Shown here: positions 34,473-45,900 of the stretch, in pieces
Layout of the letters: the number at the start of each line of letters is the position of its first letter
Numbering within the stretch: the stretch's first letter is position 1
The notes under the pieces: generated by a model
What the model was told of the DNA's origin: nothing
Database searches by the model: none
Seen by the model: only the letters and a program-made list of their open reading frames with translations
Program-made: the position numbers and the translations under genes
NCBI GenBank assembly: GCA_905178155.1
Contig: CAJINV010000010.1
Coordinates: 423,866 to 487,865, forward strand
DNA from: Amoebophrya sp. A120
Taxonomy: Eukaryota; Sar; Dinophyceae; Syndiniales; Amoebophryaceae
Length of the DNA stretch: 64,000 bases
Direction: 5' to 3'

Positions 34473-37400
34473 TCACTCCGTGCCCGTCCACGCCACCCTG
34501 GGTGGTTGCTGCTGCACGCCTCCGCCCCGCTGCCCCCGCCCCCGCCGTGGCGCGTACGGGTCTCTCTGGTTCGGTGGCGCATCGGCCCAGGAAGCTGTCG
34601 TCGTGGTGGTCGTCGTCAGGCTTGTCACGAAGTCATTTGTCATCGGCCCTCGTGGCGCGAAACTAGCCTGGGGGAGGGTATCGGAGGTGGGGGCTTGGAA
34701 CATGCTGGCGTTGGGGGTTGGAAGATTACCGTTTATTGGCATACTATCATTACTGTTGTAGCCGGGAGTACTATATCAACTGCAAATATGTCTGGGTCTG
34801 AGACTTGTCATGCACGTTTTGCACGAGCCAAGATGCCTGTGATGCATGCCCTAGCATCACAGACTTTTTGATGAGGGCTTCTTGATGCCTATTCCGGATG
34901 ACAATTGCCCTCTCCGCGTAGCAGACACTACATTTCCATTGCTGCCCATGCAATACAGATTTTCTTGGAATCCAAATACAGCATCACAAGTTGCATTCTT
35001 CCAAACCCAGACATATTTGCATTTGATAAACTAGAAGAAAATTGCTGCGATTGTCCACCTATCCTGTGCAAAAGTATCGCACTCGTATAAATGCAAGTCT
35101 TGCATTACAAATCTTCCTCTTGAGGCAAATCCGCATTGCAAATTTTATATCTCATGCTGAAGAAATTTGTAATGCATTTATACGACTACGATACTTTTGC
35201 AGTTCATACCACCACCTCCGCTCGCAGCGAATCCTCTGCCGACGAACTGGTCCTGTTCCGCCGAGTTTCTGCTTTTGTCGTTGTCAATGATCAAACCGGT
35301 CGGGATGTTTGTCGGCACGTTGTCTATGGCCGTGCCGTGGGAATTCAAGACCGGTTGCCCGACGACCACCGTGTCCACAGGTGGTTATGCATTGCAAAAG
35401 TATCGTACTCGTATAAATGCATTACAAATTTTCTCAGCATGAGAAATAAAATTTGTAATGCTAATTTACCTTAAGAAAAATATTTGTAATGCAAGACTTG
35501 CATTTATACGAATACGATACTTTTGCACAGGATAGTGGTCGCATGCCCCCGATTCCGTCTTGGTACTGCAACGCCGCGTATCCATTGCAAATATGTCTGG
35601 GTCTGGAAGAGTTGCGCACGATTTGTCATGTACATTCTGCATGACTCGTGATGTCTGTGATGCGCGCTCTAGCACCACAAATTATGCGAGCGCTTTCTGA
35701 TCATCCCGCCATGCCTATTCCGCATGAGAAATGATGTCCACTCCGCGTAGCACAAACTGGACTCTTCTTTTGCTGGTCACGCAATACAGATTTTTCTTTG
35801 GAATCCAAAGACAGCATCACAAGTTGTAACCTTCCAGACTCAACAGATGACATATTCGCAATGCATACCGCGTCCCTCCTTCGCGCCTCCTCCCTCGATT
35901 TGGCGGAATAGCGCTCGATCAGTATGCACAGCCCGCAGATTCCCAGCGACGCACCGGCCATCACGGCAAACCCGATCATCCAGCTGAGCATGTCGTTGCT
36001 ATTGTCGTCGGTATATGCATTGCAAAAGTATCCTATTCGTATAAATGCAAGTCTTGCATTGCAAATCTTTGTCTTAAGGCAAATCTGCATATACAAATTC
36101 TATTTCTCATGCTGAGAAAATTTGTAATGCATTTATACGAGTACGATACTTTTGCAATTGATACGGTAGAACTATCGTCAGCGGAGGACGATGACGGCTG
36201 GACCCGCGAACCCGCACTTGGAACTTCCTGCCCGGGGAGGTTATTCACGCCGGACGTGTCTCCGACGACTACATTTAGGCTAAATATGGAGGGACTACTC
36301 TCAAGTGGTGCTACTACCTTGATCGCTCCTGCGCCATGAATTTTTTTCAAACAACATTGACGAAGGTTTATTGAGGATGAGTCTCAACTTGACCAAGCCA
36401 CTTCGGATGACAAGTTCTCCATTACGTGCTCCTCAATTTATTTAGCATTGAAATCCTTGCCAAAAAAAAAAAATCCGTAAAATGCAAGACGCAATAAAGG
36501 CTGTCTTCTTCTACTTTGGCTATTGATGCCTGCATCACAGACAGATTCAAGTATAGAAGTTGTACGGCGATTCAAGAAGTAGAAACCCGTTTGAGAACCT
36601 CCCGAGCATACTGGGACTCGGCGTTGCCTCCGATCCGTTGTTTTGCCAGTCGGCGGAAGATAACGTCCACACCCCTTCCAAAGACGGCGCCGCGATGCTT
36701 GGATTGAAACTGTTCCAAATTTCTCTGCCCTTGTCCTCCATTCTATCCTTGTACGTTTATGACAGTTCATAATTCCCCCTCCCCCTCATTTGTCATGCAA
36801 AATACCAAATCCACCCTTTGCCCTGTGGCACTGCTTGCGTGACAGATTCCCGAAGCCGAAACAGCTCTGCAGTCAGTCGTAAATATGTCATGCAAAAGCT
36901 ACATCTCTGCCAGGACTTGTGTTGCTGCGGATGCCATGTCCAAATGAGGGGGAGGGGGAGTTGTGCGCTTTCATAACGTTTCTGCCACGTCCAAAGCCGC
37001 GTCCGGGAGATTCTGCGGCAAGGCGGCCACTATGCATTGCAAATAGGTCTGCGTCTGGAAGATTGCAAGACTTGTCATGCTTCTCGGGCTTGACTCTTAG
37101 CTCTGTAATGCTGAGCAGGCGCGAAAAGATCCTCTGGTCTGTTATACAAAAATCGAGCCTGCCATGGGGAATACGTCGCAACACGACGGGGAACAAAAAC
37201 TTGTCATGCTCGGCCACCTATCGCAGTGATCTGATTATTCACAGACCTGCATCACAAATTTCCAGACCCAGACATATTTGCAGTGGATAGCCGCAGCGTA
37301 GGGGTAGGCCCGTTTGATCTCCACTGACATTTCTTCGTAGATCGCGTTCAGTTGGCTTCGCTCGGGCCCGGTGTCCGGGATTTGTAGCCTCTCCACGATC

Positions 37401-39931
37401 CTTTCCAGCCCGGTTTTGTACAAATGGTCAATCTCCTGGTCCAGAGCCAAATGCCAGTTGTTGTCCAGCCCCGCGGCGTTATTCGGACACGCGTCGCAGT
37501 CGCACTCGTAGCGCTGCGTTGCGACCAGCCAGTAGACCCGGGAATTTCCGCAGAACCGCGGACACCAGAGGTTGTCCATGGTTTGAAAATTTGCGTCCTC
37601 CCGCTTGCAGCACCCCCCGATGTTGGGCTGCGTGACCCCGTCGTCGCAGATGTAGTCGTGGTTTTTGGTCGCCGGGGGCTCGCACTTCTGGTACTTCGCA
37701 CAGGGACTGTCCTTCTTGATGCAATGGTTGTTGCAGTCGTCAGAGATGTCCGCAATGTGGTTGCACTTGGTCGCGCAGGAAATCCCGCAGGATAAGGCCT
37801 CGGAGGAACCGCAATGGGCGGCGAGGGCGTTGCACTGCAGCTGGTTTTCGTCGGTGCAAATGTGCTCGTACTCGGGGGAGGTGCAGCAGGAGGTGGAGTT
37901 GAGTGCGGTGATGATGTCTGTCGTATAGAAGTAGAAGTACAACTAGAATTTATTTTACAAACATCTTGTTCATGACCACAATCGAAAGAGAGCACAAGCA
38001 CACTCGCTGTTAATCTTGTTGCATCACAAGCATTTGCTGAGAAACGCATCATCGTTTTCACGTATCAAAAAATACCGCTCTTGCACGCGCAGTGCGCGCT
38101 GGCTTGTATCTGCTCCCACCGGGTGCTGTGGGGATACCTGTATCAACTGTAAAAGTGTCTGGGTCTGAAAGATTCTGACACTTGTGGTCATGCACGTTTT
38201 GCATGAGCCATGAAAGATGTCTGTGATGCATACCCTGGTAATACAGATTTTCTGAGGGCTTCTTGATGCCTAATTTCGCATGACAAATGGAAATGCCTTC
38301 TCAGCGTAGCAAAAGATGCATTCCCTTTGCTACTCATGCAATACAGCTTTTTTTGGAATCCACATGCAGCATCACAAGTTGCATTCTTCCAGACCCAGAC
38401 ATTTTTGCACCTGATAACCTGGAAACGCAAGCAATCCACTCGGCCGCCATCGTTGTCCTTTCAAAAGCGACGGAGTCACAGACTTTCATGCTGTTGCCGG
38501 AAGCCGTTTCCGCGACTGCATGGTCGAATAGGCACTTTACTTTGTCCCAGAAAGTATGAACAGGGGAAGCGCACTTCTTCGATGGTGTAGTGAAGCTGAA
38601 GAGAGTTCTTGCAGACACAGCACAAAGAGATCCACCATCTGAGGCGTGCCACTGCAACGTCGCAGTTCCAGTTGCACATAGACATACACATACTTGTGAC
38701 ATTCCGCATGAACATGATTGCAGATCATGACCTCTTCCTCTTCTCATCATCTTCATCACCATGACCACCAGAAAAGGCCTTCCTCTCCATACCACTGGGA
38801 ACATTCACACGGCGCCCCGGCCAGGCTCTCGTAGGCGGTTTCGAGGCAAAGTATGACCCGCTCAGGTGTTACAATGTCAAGCGTTGCAATAGAATATGGA
38901 GATCTGTGATGCAAGAGCTGCATGATCTAGCCTACTCTGACAGGATTGCGCATGACAAGTTGAAGTTTCGGAGTCCCAAAGAGCCGCACATGGAAATTTG
39001 TATTGCAGAAAGTGGAACGCACTGGAAGTCTGTCATGCTCATCATGCAAGACAAAATCCAGACTCTACTGTAACAACTGAGATTGTAACACCTGAGCGCG
39101 TTGTACAAAGCGGCGGGCATTTCTGCTTGCACTCCTGCGCCCGCGCGTCCGTGCAATCCGGGTTGCTATGACAGTGCACAGCTTCCCCTCCCCCTCATTT
39201 GTATAGCATAAACGGCAATCCAAGCGTCAGCAAGAATGCCGGTTTTGCATGACAAATTTGCCCAAGAGTGTAGTACTGTGTGGGCTTCCGGAGTTTGTCA
39301 TGCAAGCAGTGCCAACAGGCGCAGCCTGGATTTGGCATTTTGCGTGACAAATGAGGGGGAGGGGGGATTGTGCACTGGCGTAGTTGCAATCCAAGGTGCA
39401 CATGTTTGTCCAGGTGGGGTGGTCGCAGCAATTTATCGCGCTGGTCCAGCTGGGGTCATGGCTGTACATGTCTCGCCATTTCGGCGTCAGGTCGTTCTGG
39501 CACCAGCAATCCACGTGGACACGCTCGGACGTACCTGGTGGCGGTTTTGCAGCGTTATGTAGGCTAGCTGTCAGTACTAGGCTCTTTGTGCAGCTTCGCA
39601 CGTATTCATCGAAAACGAAAAAGAATGAAGCGAATTGGTTTATCATTGTGGTCGGGCATAATTCAAGCACAAGCACAATGAGGCAGCATTACAACGTCAA
39701 ACTCCTGAACAGCACAATATCAATACCGGGAACGGTAAAATCCGCCGTCTGCCATGCGTTATCACTACAGGTCGCGTAGCTTTGGTATGGTGGTGGCGAG
39801 TAGGCTGTGAGCCAGAACGAGTTGCACCACACGGAGGCCTGAGCGTTAGCAAATAACTGTGCTGGACTAAATTGTTGCAAGACTACCGTCCAAAGGAACA
39901 AGAACCGGGTGGGGATAAGCAAAACCGCCAT
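34473..39931 (-). CDS. Cys-rich secreted/single-pass membrane protein, about 800 aa
   Basis: The start is ATG 39929-39931 with a clear signal peptide (MAVLLIPTRFLFLWTVVLQQ, cleavage near FANAQA). The ectodomain is cysteine- and tryptophan-rich: VDCWCQNDLTPKWRDM, INCCDHPTWTNMCTLDCNPD, ECKQKCPPLC, KKCASPVHTFWDKVKC, and a dense block at 37917-37290 (CNALAAHCGSSEALSCG, CATKCNHIADISDDCNNHC). Near 35.95 kb one membrane helix (MIGFAVMAGASLGICGLCIL) is followed by a basic stop (RYSAKSREEARRR). A cytoplasmic tail rich in Pro, Gly and Thr ends at 34473. About fifteen exons join in one frame using ten introners (families A, B, E, G) and several GT-AG introns. The topology suggests a surface receptor, adhesin or secretory-organelle protein. 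No known ectodomain family is recognised. Confidence 0.78.
34774..35028. mobile_element. Introner, family B (255 bp)
   Basis: Begins TATCAACTGCAAATATGTC and ends GACATATTTGCATTTGATA. Flanks TACTA (34769-34773) and AACTA (35029-35033), a 4/5 match. Excision gives QFSSSTPGYNSND in frame. Confidence 0.88.
35060..35208. mobile_element. Introner, family A (149 bp)
   Basis: Begins TATCCTGTGCAAAAG and ends CTTTTGCAGTTCATA, the reverse orientation to the copy at 35386. Duplication CCACC at 35055-35059 and 35209-35213. One of three copies with a possible GT-AG register. Confidence 0.92.
35386..35534. mobile_element. Introner, family A (149 bp)
   Basis: Begins TATGCATTGCAAAAG and ends CTTTTGCACAGGATA. 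Duplication GTGGT at 35381-35385 and 35535-35539. Excision gives GGMRPPVDTVVVGQ in frame. Confidence 0.93.
35579..35867. mobile_element. Introner, family B (289 bp)
   Basis: Begins TATCCATTGCAAATATGTC and ends ATATTCGCAATGCATA. Duplication CCGCG at 35574-35578 and 35868-35872. The inverted repeat carries a small insertion (ACTCAACAGATGAC). Excision gives RRRDAALQYQDGIGG in frame. Confidence 0.92.
36014..36163. mobile_element. Introner, family A (150 bp)
   Basis: Begins TATGCATTGCAAAAG and ends CTTTTGCAATTGATA. Duplication CGGTA at 36009-36013 and 36164-36168. Excision gives ADDSSTDDNSNDML just before the membrane helix. Confidence 0.93.
36758..36975. mobile_element. Introner, family E (218 bp)
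   Basis: Begins TATGACAGTTCATAATTCC and ends GTTGTGCGCTTTCATA, with CCCTCCCCCTCATTTG/CAAATGAGGGGGAGGG inside. Duplication ACGTT at 36753-36757 and 36976-36980. Excision gives LDVAETYKDRMEDKG in frame. Confidence 0.88.
37031..37289. mobile_element. Introner, family B (259 bp)
   Basis: Begins TATGCATTGCAAATAGGTC and ends GACATATTTGCAGTGGATA. Flanks GCCAC (37026-37030) and GCCGC (37290-37294), a 4/5 match. Excision gives RAYPYAAAALPQN in frame. Confidence 0.88.
38141..38416. mobile_element. Introner, family B (276 bp)
   Basis: Begins TATCAACTGTAAAAGTGTC and ends GACATTTTTGCACCTGATA. Duplication ACCTG at 38136-38140 and 38417-38421. Excision gives IACVSRYPHSTRWEQ in frame. One of three copies with a possible GT-AG register. 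Confidence 0.92.
38852..39105. mobile_element. Introner, family G (254 bp)
   Basis: Begins TATGACCCGCTCAGGTG and ends CACCTGAGCGCGTTGTA, with TTACAAT/ATTGTAA inside. Duplication CAAAG at 38847-38851 and 39106-39110. Excision gives CPPLCLETAYESLAG in frame. The only member of this family here. Confidence 0.88.
39167..39382. mobile_element. Introner, family E (216 bp)
   Basis: Begins TATGACAGTGCACAGC and ends TTGTGCACTGGCGTA, with the CCCCTCATTTG/CAAATGAGGGG core. Duplication GTTGC at 39162-39166 and 39383-39387. Excision gives CTLDCNPDCTDARAQEC in frame. A GTGCAC...GGGAAG splice is also possible on the minus strand. Confidence 0.86.
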
Positions 39932-42902
39932 GCTGGAAAAAAACTGTCGTGATCGACGTGCTCCTGCGTGTGAATGAATGTCTCCTGGGGGACAGAACGG
40001 ACTGCTGCAGGCCGACGAGGAGGAGTGTTGTTTTCGCATCAACATCTTGATCATGCGGATCGTGATCATGCGGAGATTTGGATCGAATCCAGCACCGCCA
40101 AAGCCCAATCACCAGCACGGCGAAACAGAATTCCACGTGGGTATTTGTTCGTTGCACCGTCAATGGAATGTCAATTAGGACGACGTAGTGGTCTTCTACC
40201 GGTAATTTCCAGCCGGATATGTTGATCCAAACCGTGCCGCATGGACCTGCATGTGCATGTTCCGTGTTCTATCTACACGCGATGGAGCTCAACAAAAAAA
40301 AGAAAAAGATAGTGTGTCATCTTTTGTTTTTCGCACTACACTATCTAGTTGATGCAGTTATTCCTTTACGCGTCAGGTTTAGGAGCGAGGGCCTGACGGC
40401 GATAACGGCGGTGTTAAAGTTCGTGTTTGTTGTTGGAAACAAATAAAACTTCTTATGCAGAAGCAGGGGAACTAACAAAGGTTGATGAAGAAAATATCTT
40501 TTTTAGGTAAAAATACGACTAGAGGGGGCAGGTGGGGGTAGGTACGATGAGGCAAGAGCTGTAGACTTCAACGAAGACGGAGAGATGGAGAAAGCCGGCC
40601 GATCTATTTCCGTTTTCTTCACCGAAAGAGTTACTAGAAAGAGAGCAGGACCATGATGTTTATTCGACGTTTTGGTAAAGAAACACTACCTGCAGAGCCA
40701 CCACCTCCCGCCTAAAGAAACAACTTTAAGGACCGATAGTCTGCAAGACTTGCATGCTTTCTGCTCGATATTTTTCTGCACACCTTCCTTCCGAGATGAA
40801 GTCAACATAACCGACATTGTCATGATGAATCACGTTCAACGTAGTAGAGTTCTTCCCACCACGAAAGCACTGCAGAGCTGTAGTGGATCACACATGCACA
40901 TCGCTTTGTTGATGACGATACTTCTTCCACCGTTGGTTTTCTCCTGAACAGCTACAACTCAGAACACAAGAACTTATTTCGGGACGTGGTAAAAGACTAC
41001 AACACTGCGCACGGGCATGTGTGAGTCATTGACCCTGGTGGTCCGACCCACAGAAGGACCGTGCAAAACTTCGATAGCAATAGATACTGTACTGAAATTG
41101 AAATAAACTCGTTAATACAAAAGAAACATGTTGTTTTCCATGAGAGAGAAATCCTGGATAGATTTTGCTGTTCTACGTTTGTCAGACAAACTTCTTCTTA
41201 TTGTGTAAACGTGCAACTCAGTCAACAGTTTTGTTGAAAGATAGATTTGTTCGAGTTTTAGTTTTAGCAGAGGTGAAGATCATGACTTAGGTAGAAAGCA
41301 TCGCTTTCACCTTCTTGGAGCAAAATTTTTGAACTCTTCTTCTTCTTGTTCTTCATGCGTCGAATATCATAAAATTAGTGTGGAACTTTGCATATTCGTA
41401 GTGTGCAGCTACGCTGGTAATTTTGAGAAACAGAGCGACAACAGACACCGAGGCGACAAGAACCACCTGGCATCTAACTGTCGCCCCGCTGCAGCCTCTA
41501 CTACACTTCTCATATTTTCATTTTCCTTGTTGATTATACGGAAGGTCAGTGCCCATACCCGCTTGGTAGAATCTGCAGACACGATACCGAACGGGTTGCG
41601 CTCATTCATCTTACTGTCTTAGCCATAGAGTTTGACTCGCCACCGCTGTCTAGTACGGGGATCTTTCTCTTATTCACCTCCTTCGTGCCTGATGAAAATG
41701 TAGATTAATGTAGTACAAGTACATGATGAATATGAAAATTCAGTGATTCGACGGAAGAGACGTATTCTGCTTTTCTGCTAGTACTCACTGTGCACACAGT
41801 CATTTTTTCTGCAATCTAAAAAAATCTCGTCATGATGAGGTGCCACAAATTTCATCCAAAACGCGATGCACCAAGCAACTAGGTTGTAAAAAACTAGAAA
41901 CACTTAACAGTGATTGCCTGGGAGGTGGACGAAGAGGCTGTATAATTGTTTTGAATTTTGCAGAGTTTTCGAAGTTAGTGAGTTTTTCTGTTTGCACAAA
42001 ATTTGAATCTTCTATCCAAAAGACTACGTCATGGTGAACATGCTATGAACAGGGATTTTGTCAAGAAAATAAAACTTTTACTGTATCTAAAAATAACCGC
42101 TACGTAGTACTCAATTTCCTGTTCAATTTCGAACCAAAAAGCTGCCAACGTGTTTCTTTCTGTGGTACAAGTTTTAAGCAGACTGCCATTAGTAAAAAAT
42201 TGCTAGGTAGTGTGTCTGTGAAAAGTAACAATTTCTGAACGTCAATGATGTACAAAAAAAGCTGATTTGATCGTGCTCTAGTCCAGACTATAGCAGTAGA
42301 GAGATTGATGTTAATGTTTAAGAAGTTTATGATTCTTGGAATTTTGTAAAAAGAGTTATCTTCAGCTGCCCAAGTGCGTACAGATTTAATGCTAAACGAG
42401 AACTAGAATATATTTTATGTTACAACAGAAGCTTTGAAGCTATCAATTTTGAATTTTTACGTTCAGTCAGTGTGAGTACAATGTGAACGACCAAAGTAGA
42501 CGTCACTTTGAGCTAGTAGCTAGGAAGAACTCATAGGACAACTGAGTCACATAGGAGATACAAATAAATCTTGTACGATAGTACTGAAGAAGAACGAATT
42601 GCCTTGATCTTGCACTACCAATATATAATGTTTTTGAAGTTTTTCGTTTTCCATACAGACAGGCATTATTGCTTAGACGAGGAGGTCATGAAGAACGAAT
42701 AGTCAATCTGCTTGGTCACCCGAAGAAAAGATGAAAGAACTATGGTGCTTTTTAGCACGAAGAAATGATGCGTAAACATTATTTCACCCTCGTCGTGATA
42801 GTGGTAATGTTGCGACCAGCATAATCAATATTTTTTCATTTCATCTACATTTTTTTCACTGTAACCCTAATCAGTAGAAGTAGCACCATTCAAGAATAGT
42901 TT
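39932..42902. other. Long intergenic stretch, no gene
   Basis: About 3 kb with only short frames. From roughly 41.0 kb it is visibly A/T-richer than the genes, with many stops in every frame. No introner, tRNA or repeat was recognised. Confidence 0.6.
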
Positions 42903-45900
42903 CATTTCCCCGGCGACAAAGACGACGCTGCAGCGGAAGAAGACGCAGCACCCCCTTCCTCCCCCAATGAAATGCAAATATGTCTGGGTCTGGAAGAGTG
43001 TGATGCTGTTTGTGCATGACACAGAAGGTCTAGCATGCAAGTCCTAGCAACACAGGTTTTGAGTAGGTTACGTTAGGCGATGCCTAAGTAATCCGCATGA
43101 CAAAGTTCCCTCTTTTGGTAGCAAGAAATGAGCAACTTTTGCGGTCCATGGATGACAGATTTTTTTCTGGTCTCAAATACGCATGAGAAATTTACATGTT
43201 TCCAGACCCAGACATTTTTGCAATCCATACCCCCGCCACCGTTCCAACATCAGGGCACGACGTGTTCTGTCGCACCTTCCCCGGTCCGGTGGAGGCATCG
43301 GAACTTTTCTCGTCGCTGCTGTTAGAAAAAGATTTTTCGCTGCTTGCGCAAGACGTATTGTTGCTGGTGCTGGAAGACGTTCTGCCGTGGTTGCCCGCAC
43401 GCTGATGCTGCTGGTCCTGTTGCTGCTGCCACGAGGAACGCTGCCGCGAGTGCGTGGCGTTCTGAAGGTTGTTTGACGAGGTCAAAAAAAATACACATCT
43501 TCATGATTTGTCATGCATTGATGCAACCCCGAAATAAATCGCTACTGCATGAGCATGCGCATGCTTGTCAACGTGCATTACAAACTCCTTTTACCTCAGC
43601 CCTGACGCCGCAGTAGTGAATCTGTTTTTTCGGGTCGCGTTCTATCCTGTGCAAAAGTATCGTACTCGTAGTAATCGCAGCCATGCATTACAAATTTCTC
43701 TCTGAAGTTAAATCCGCATTACAAATTTTATTTCTCATGCTGTGGAAATTTGTCATGCGATTTATTTTATACTAGTGAGATGCTTTTGCATTTCATACGT
43801 TCGATGGTCTTGCCAATCGAGATGTCGTCCACGTTGTCAATTCCGTCCTCCTCGATCCATTTCCGCACGTCGAGCTCGATCTTCTGGCACTTCTGTTCCA
43901 ATTGGTAAGCATCCTGTCCCGACCGGCTGTAGTTCGTTAAATGCGTTTTGTAGTGCACTTTCGCGAAATCCAGAAGGGCCTGGAAAAGCAGAAACCGGAA
44001 CTGGAAGTTCGTGGAACCTGGAGTCGGTAGTTTTGGGTGTGGATTTATTTTCTGGTTTGCGAATAATTGTTTTTTTCTAGGTATTGTACATGATGCACAG
44101 CCCATGCATATCAAAACCCTGTGAACAAGTTGGAGGAAAGAGCTTTCGGAACGAAAACGAATGCTAATAAAAAATTACTTAAATACGCTATACCGATCTT
44201 GTAAGCAAATCTTCTGTTGGCCAGCAATTCATGCGCATCGCTCACGTATCCGCAAAAGCACATCAGGCGGGCGGTATGTTGGGAAAATCTTGACCTTGAG
44301 GCTAGAACGTGACAGAATTAAGTATACAAGATTTGCATTCACCGCTTCTTGCTTGAAGGGATGGCACCACTTGTAAGCCTGTACGACCAAATGCATATTA
44401 ATCCTCTCTTTAGGCCGCCATGGACGCACCACCCGTTCTTATTCTTGTACTACTTCTAAATAAGCGAATCACAATCCATTTGACTTGTCCAGCATCCCCA
44501 ACATCAACTTTTCCCTCGATACATCAGCGCCGCGTCGCTGTGCGCGTTGTAGTATGCAATGCAAAGTATAAGTATCGCACTACTAGTATAAATTGCATTA
44601 CAAATTTCCCCAGCATTACAAGTTGAATTTGTAATGCTGATTTGCTTTGAAAAAGAGATTTGTATATGCATCACTGCAATTAGTACGAGCGCGATACTTT
44701 TGCAGTGCATATGTAGTACCCCGTCTGCGGACTGGTGAACGTGTAGAACTGCCGCAAAAACACCGGGTAGTAGTGCTCCAGGACCGACTGCTGAAATGGC
44801 AGATTGTTGGGGCGGTACCGCTCGAATGCGGAACACATCATGCACCAGATCCGGCTGTTTGACGGGATGTTGTGCCGCTCCTGGTAGTCCACGATCTGCC
44901 ACAGCATCTCCCAGCACTGTTCCTTCGAGATGTCCGGGTTGATTTTGTGGAAGTATTTGTTAATGAGAAAACTAGTCACGTGCAAAATCCCATTCGTGTC
45001 CAACTTCCGGTGCGATTGCATTTTGTTTTTCTTCTGGTAAACGGAAATTTGTTCCTGGATCACCTCGTGCAATTGCGAGAAGGATCCCGGGCCCGGGTTC
45101 AAAATTTGCTGGTACCGCTGCAACCCCTTCAGGAAGTTGGGCTGTTTGCTGTTCATGTTAATGCTGTTGATGTTGTGATTCGAGGACCCGGCGCCATTTA
45201 TTTTTCCTTGCGGATTGGAACAACTTGTGGACGAAGATCCTGCGATAATATTGCCCCCGCTGGCATGCTGACAACTGTGGCTCAGTTTCTGCAGCGCGAG
45301 GTTTTTGTTACTACCCGATGTTGAACTTCGCTGCTGCAGCGCCGTCGTGTGCTGCTGGTGTTGTTCCAAAATTTTAGAAGCGGAAATGTTCGACCGGTTG
45401 CTGATGCTCAACGCAGTTTGCGGCGACATGTTGTAGTAGAGCTCTTGTTGGTGCAGTCCGCTTGCTATGGAACTGTCAGGATTGAAATTGACAAAGTTGA
45501 AATGATTTGTCATGCATGAAATGGATGCCAGTTCGTTGGAACCCAGTTTCTAAGTGGCGCATGACAAATTTCGGTGGTCCTTAAATCCAGTTTGTCATGC
45601 TGTTTAGGCAAAGAAGAGGGATTTTCTCATGCTACTTTAGCAGCTCGAGCTCTAACCCCAAACAGGCTTACAATCGGCCTCACTTGCCTGCTCTGCAACA
45701 CACGCACCTCGCGTCATGCATTTTCTGCATTGCAATTTGTTTCAACTTTGACGATTTCAAACCTGACGCTTCCATACTTGCCGCGGCCGACACATTCGTA
45801 ATGGGCGACGGACAGGGCGACGGGTGGAAAGATCCAGCTCCTTGGGTCGTCGAACAAGCGTTGTAACTGTAGGTCAGATTCCCCGGGAAGTCGTAGTTGA

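Noticed and set aside
39167-39382. Canonical GT-AG splice (GTGCAC...GGGAAG) for this element
   Set aside because: It also keeps the frame (NYATVHCHSN), but the GTTGC duplication and TAT start fit the rule of all other copies and give the better Cys spacing CNPDC.
40200-42900. tRNA or small RNA genes in the A/T-rich spacer
   Set aside because: I scanned for cloverleaf-like arms and T-loop motifs and saw none convincing.
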